Assembly: GCF_021044425.1 (NCBI RefSeq) | Contig: NZ_JAJNEC010000005.1 | Span: 2,832,548-2,896,547 of the forward strand | DNA length: 64,000 nt | Direction of reading: 5' to 3' | From: Niabella pedocola | GTDB taxonomy: Bacteria > Bacteroidota > Bacteroidia > Chitinophagales > Chitinophagaceae | Shown here: in pieces, positions 63,596 to 64,000 of the stretch | Position numbering within the stretch: the first letter of the stretch is position 1 | How the letters are laid out: every line of letters begins with the position of its first letter | Translations under genes and position numbers: made by a program | The notes under the pieces: model-generated | The model's input: only the letters and a program-made list of their open reading frames with translations | The model's database searches: none | Told to the model about the DNA's origin: nothing

Positions 63596-64000
63596 GCCGC
63601 AGATGCGCAAATGGTTGGCATTGATCTTGACTCATAATAAAGTGATCTGTGTTCATTGTGAAGCATAAGGTTTTTAGCCGCAGATGCGCAGATGGATGGG
63701 CTTTGTTCCTTAATCAGCGAATCTGCGGCCTATAAAGCGTCATTGTGGGGCTATTTCATATCCGGCTGTAAGAAAGGACGATCGCGCGGGCCGAGGGTTG
63801 ATTAAAAATGATCGAGGTGCATTGTGAAGCAAAGTGTTTTTCGCCGCAGATGCGCAGATGGCTTGGCCTTATTCTTTAATCAGCGAATCTGCGGCCTATA
63901 AAGCGTCATTGTGGGGCTATTTCATATCCGGCTGTAAGAAAGGACGATCGCGCGGGCCGAGGGTTGATTAAAAATGATCGAGGTGCATTGTGAAAAGCAA
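63596..64000. repeat. Tandem 166-bp repeat reaching the window edge
   Basis: A unit beginning GCCGCAGATGCGCAGATGG starts at 63677 and 63843 (period 166); a degenerate partial unit lies before at 63596-63676. Each unit has inverted ends GCCGCAGAT and ATCTGCGGC about 45 bases apart. It continues beyond the window. No gene is seen. Confidence 0.85.

Overview
The window reads as a chromosomal piece of a Bacteroidota bacterium, most likely Chitinophagaceae (genus not determinable by eye). Support: promoters of the Bacteroidetes type (TTG, 19-21 bases, TAnnTTTG) before rplM and typA; a gldC gliding gene; a DUF4290 protein; several secreted TlpA/DUF4369-type thioredoxins; large outer-membrane beta-barrel proteins with a carboxypeptidase-regulatory-like N-terminus; an ABC permease fused to an M1 peptidase; and a GH43 lipoprotein. 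No rRNA, tRNA, insertion sequence or CRISPR array was recognised.

Layout. 0-1.2 kb: end of a TlpA-like thioredoxin. 1.6-4.7 kb: translation operon rplM-rpsI-rpsB-tsf with a promoter, short leader and terminator. 4.7-10 kb (minus): DUF2975 membrane protein, XRE regulator, ABC ATPase and ABC permease/M1 peptidase. 10.1-13.1 kb: a three-gene unit of coiled-coil protein, membrane coiled-coil protein and membrane-anchored Ppx/GppA-like protein. 13.1-14.5 kb: repeat-rich convergent spacer with a duplicated 3' end of a small membrane-protein gene. 14.6-15.9 kb: RhuM-family gene plus a dinD-like fragment. 16.1-22.5 kb: small secreted, lipoprotein, immunity-like and HEAT-repeat proteins, then a double TonB_C-like protein. 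23.2-24.1 kb: secreted alpha/beta hydrolase.

24.4-33.9 kb (minus) is an AT-rich defence island: xre, hsdM, a 309-aa unknown, hsdS, an Mrr-type endonuclease, hsdR, a GHKL ATPase and a STAS-like (DUF4325) protein. Most junctions overlap by 1-4 bases, so the accessory genes look like built-in parts of the type I restriction-modification system. A 24-bp direct repeat pair flanks the xre promoter and may be its operator.

34-39.4 kb: a possible BECR-fold toxin-like gene behind a structured element, an unknown protein, a GH43 lipoprotein and a zinc-ribbon-like protein, separated by long tandem repeats. 39.4-47 kb: housekeeping genes (DUF4290, glycosyltransferase, gldC, yqeY, cvpA, alpha/beta hydrolase, CBS protein, BamA-like protein, NAD kinase). 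47-47.7 kb: 310-bp tandem repeat. 47.8-51.2 kb (minus): two secreted low-complexity proteins, rnhB, a lipid kinase and fabH. 51.6-57.9 kb: typA, a long TlpA protein, two small proteins, a VanZ-like protein and gcvH. 58.2-63.5 kb: two paralogous outer-membrane beta-barrel proteins. The window ends in a 166-bp tandem repeat.

Long gene-free stretches are mostly filled by palindromic or tandem repeats, often between convergent genes. All functional calls rest on motif reading by eye; no database search was possible.
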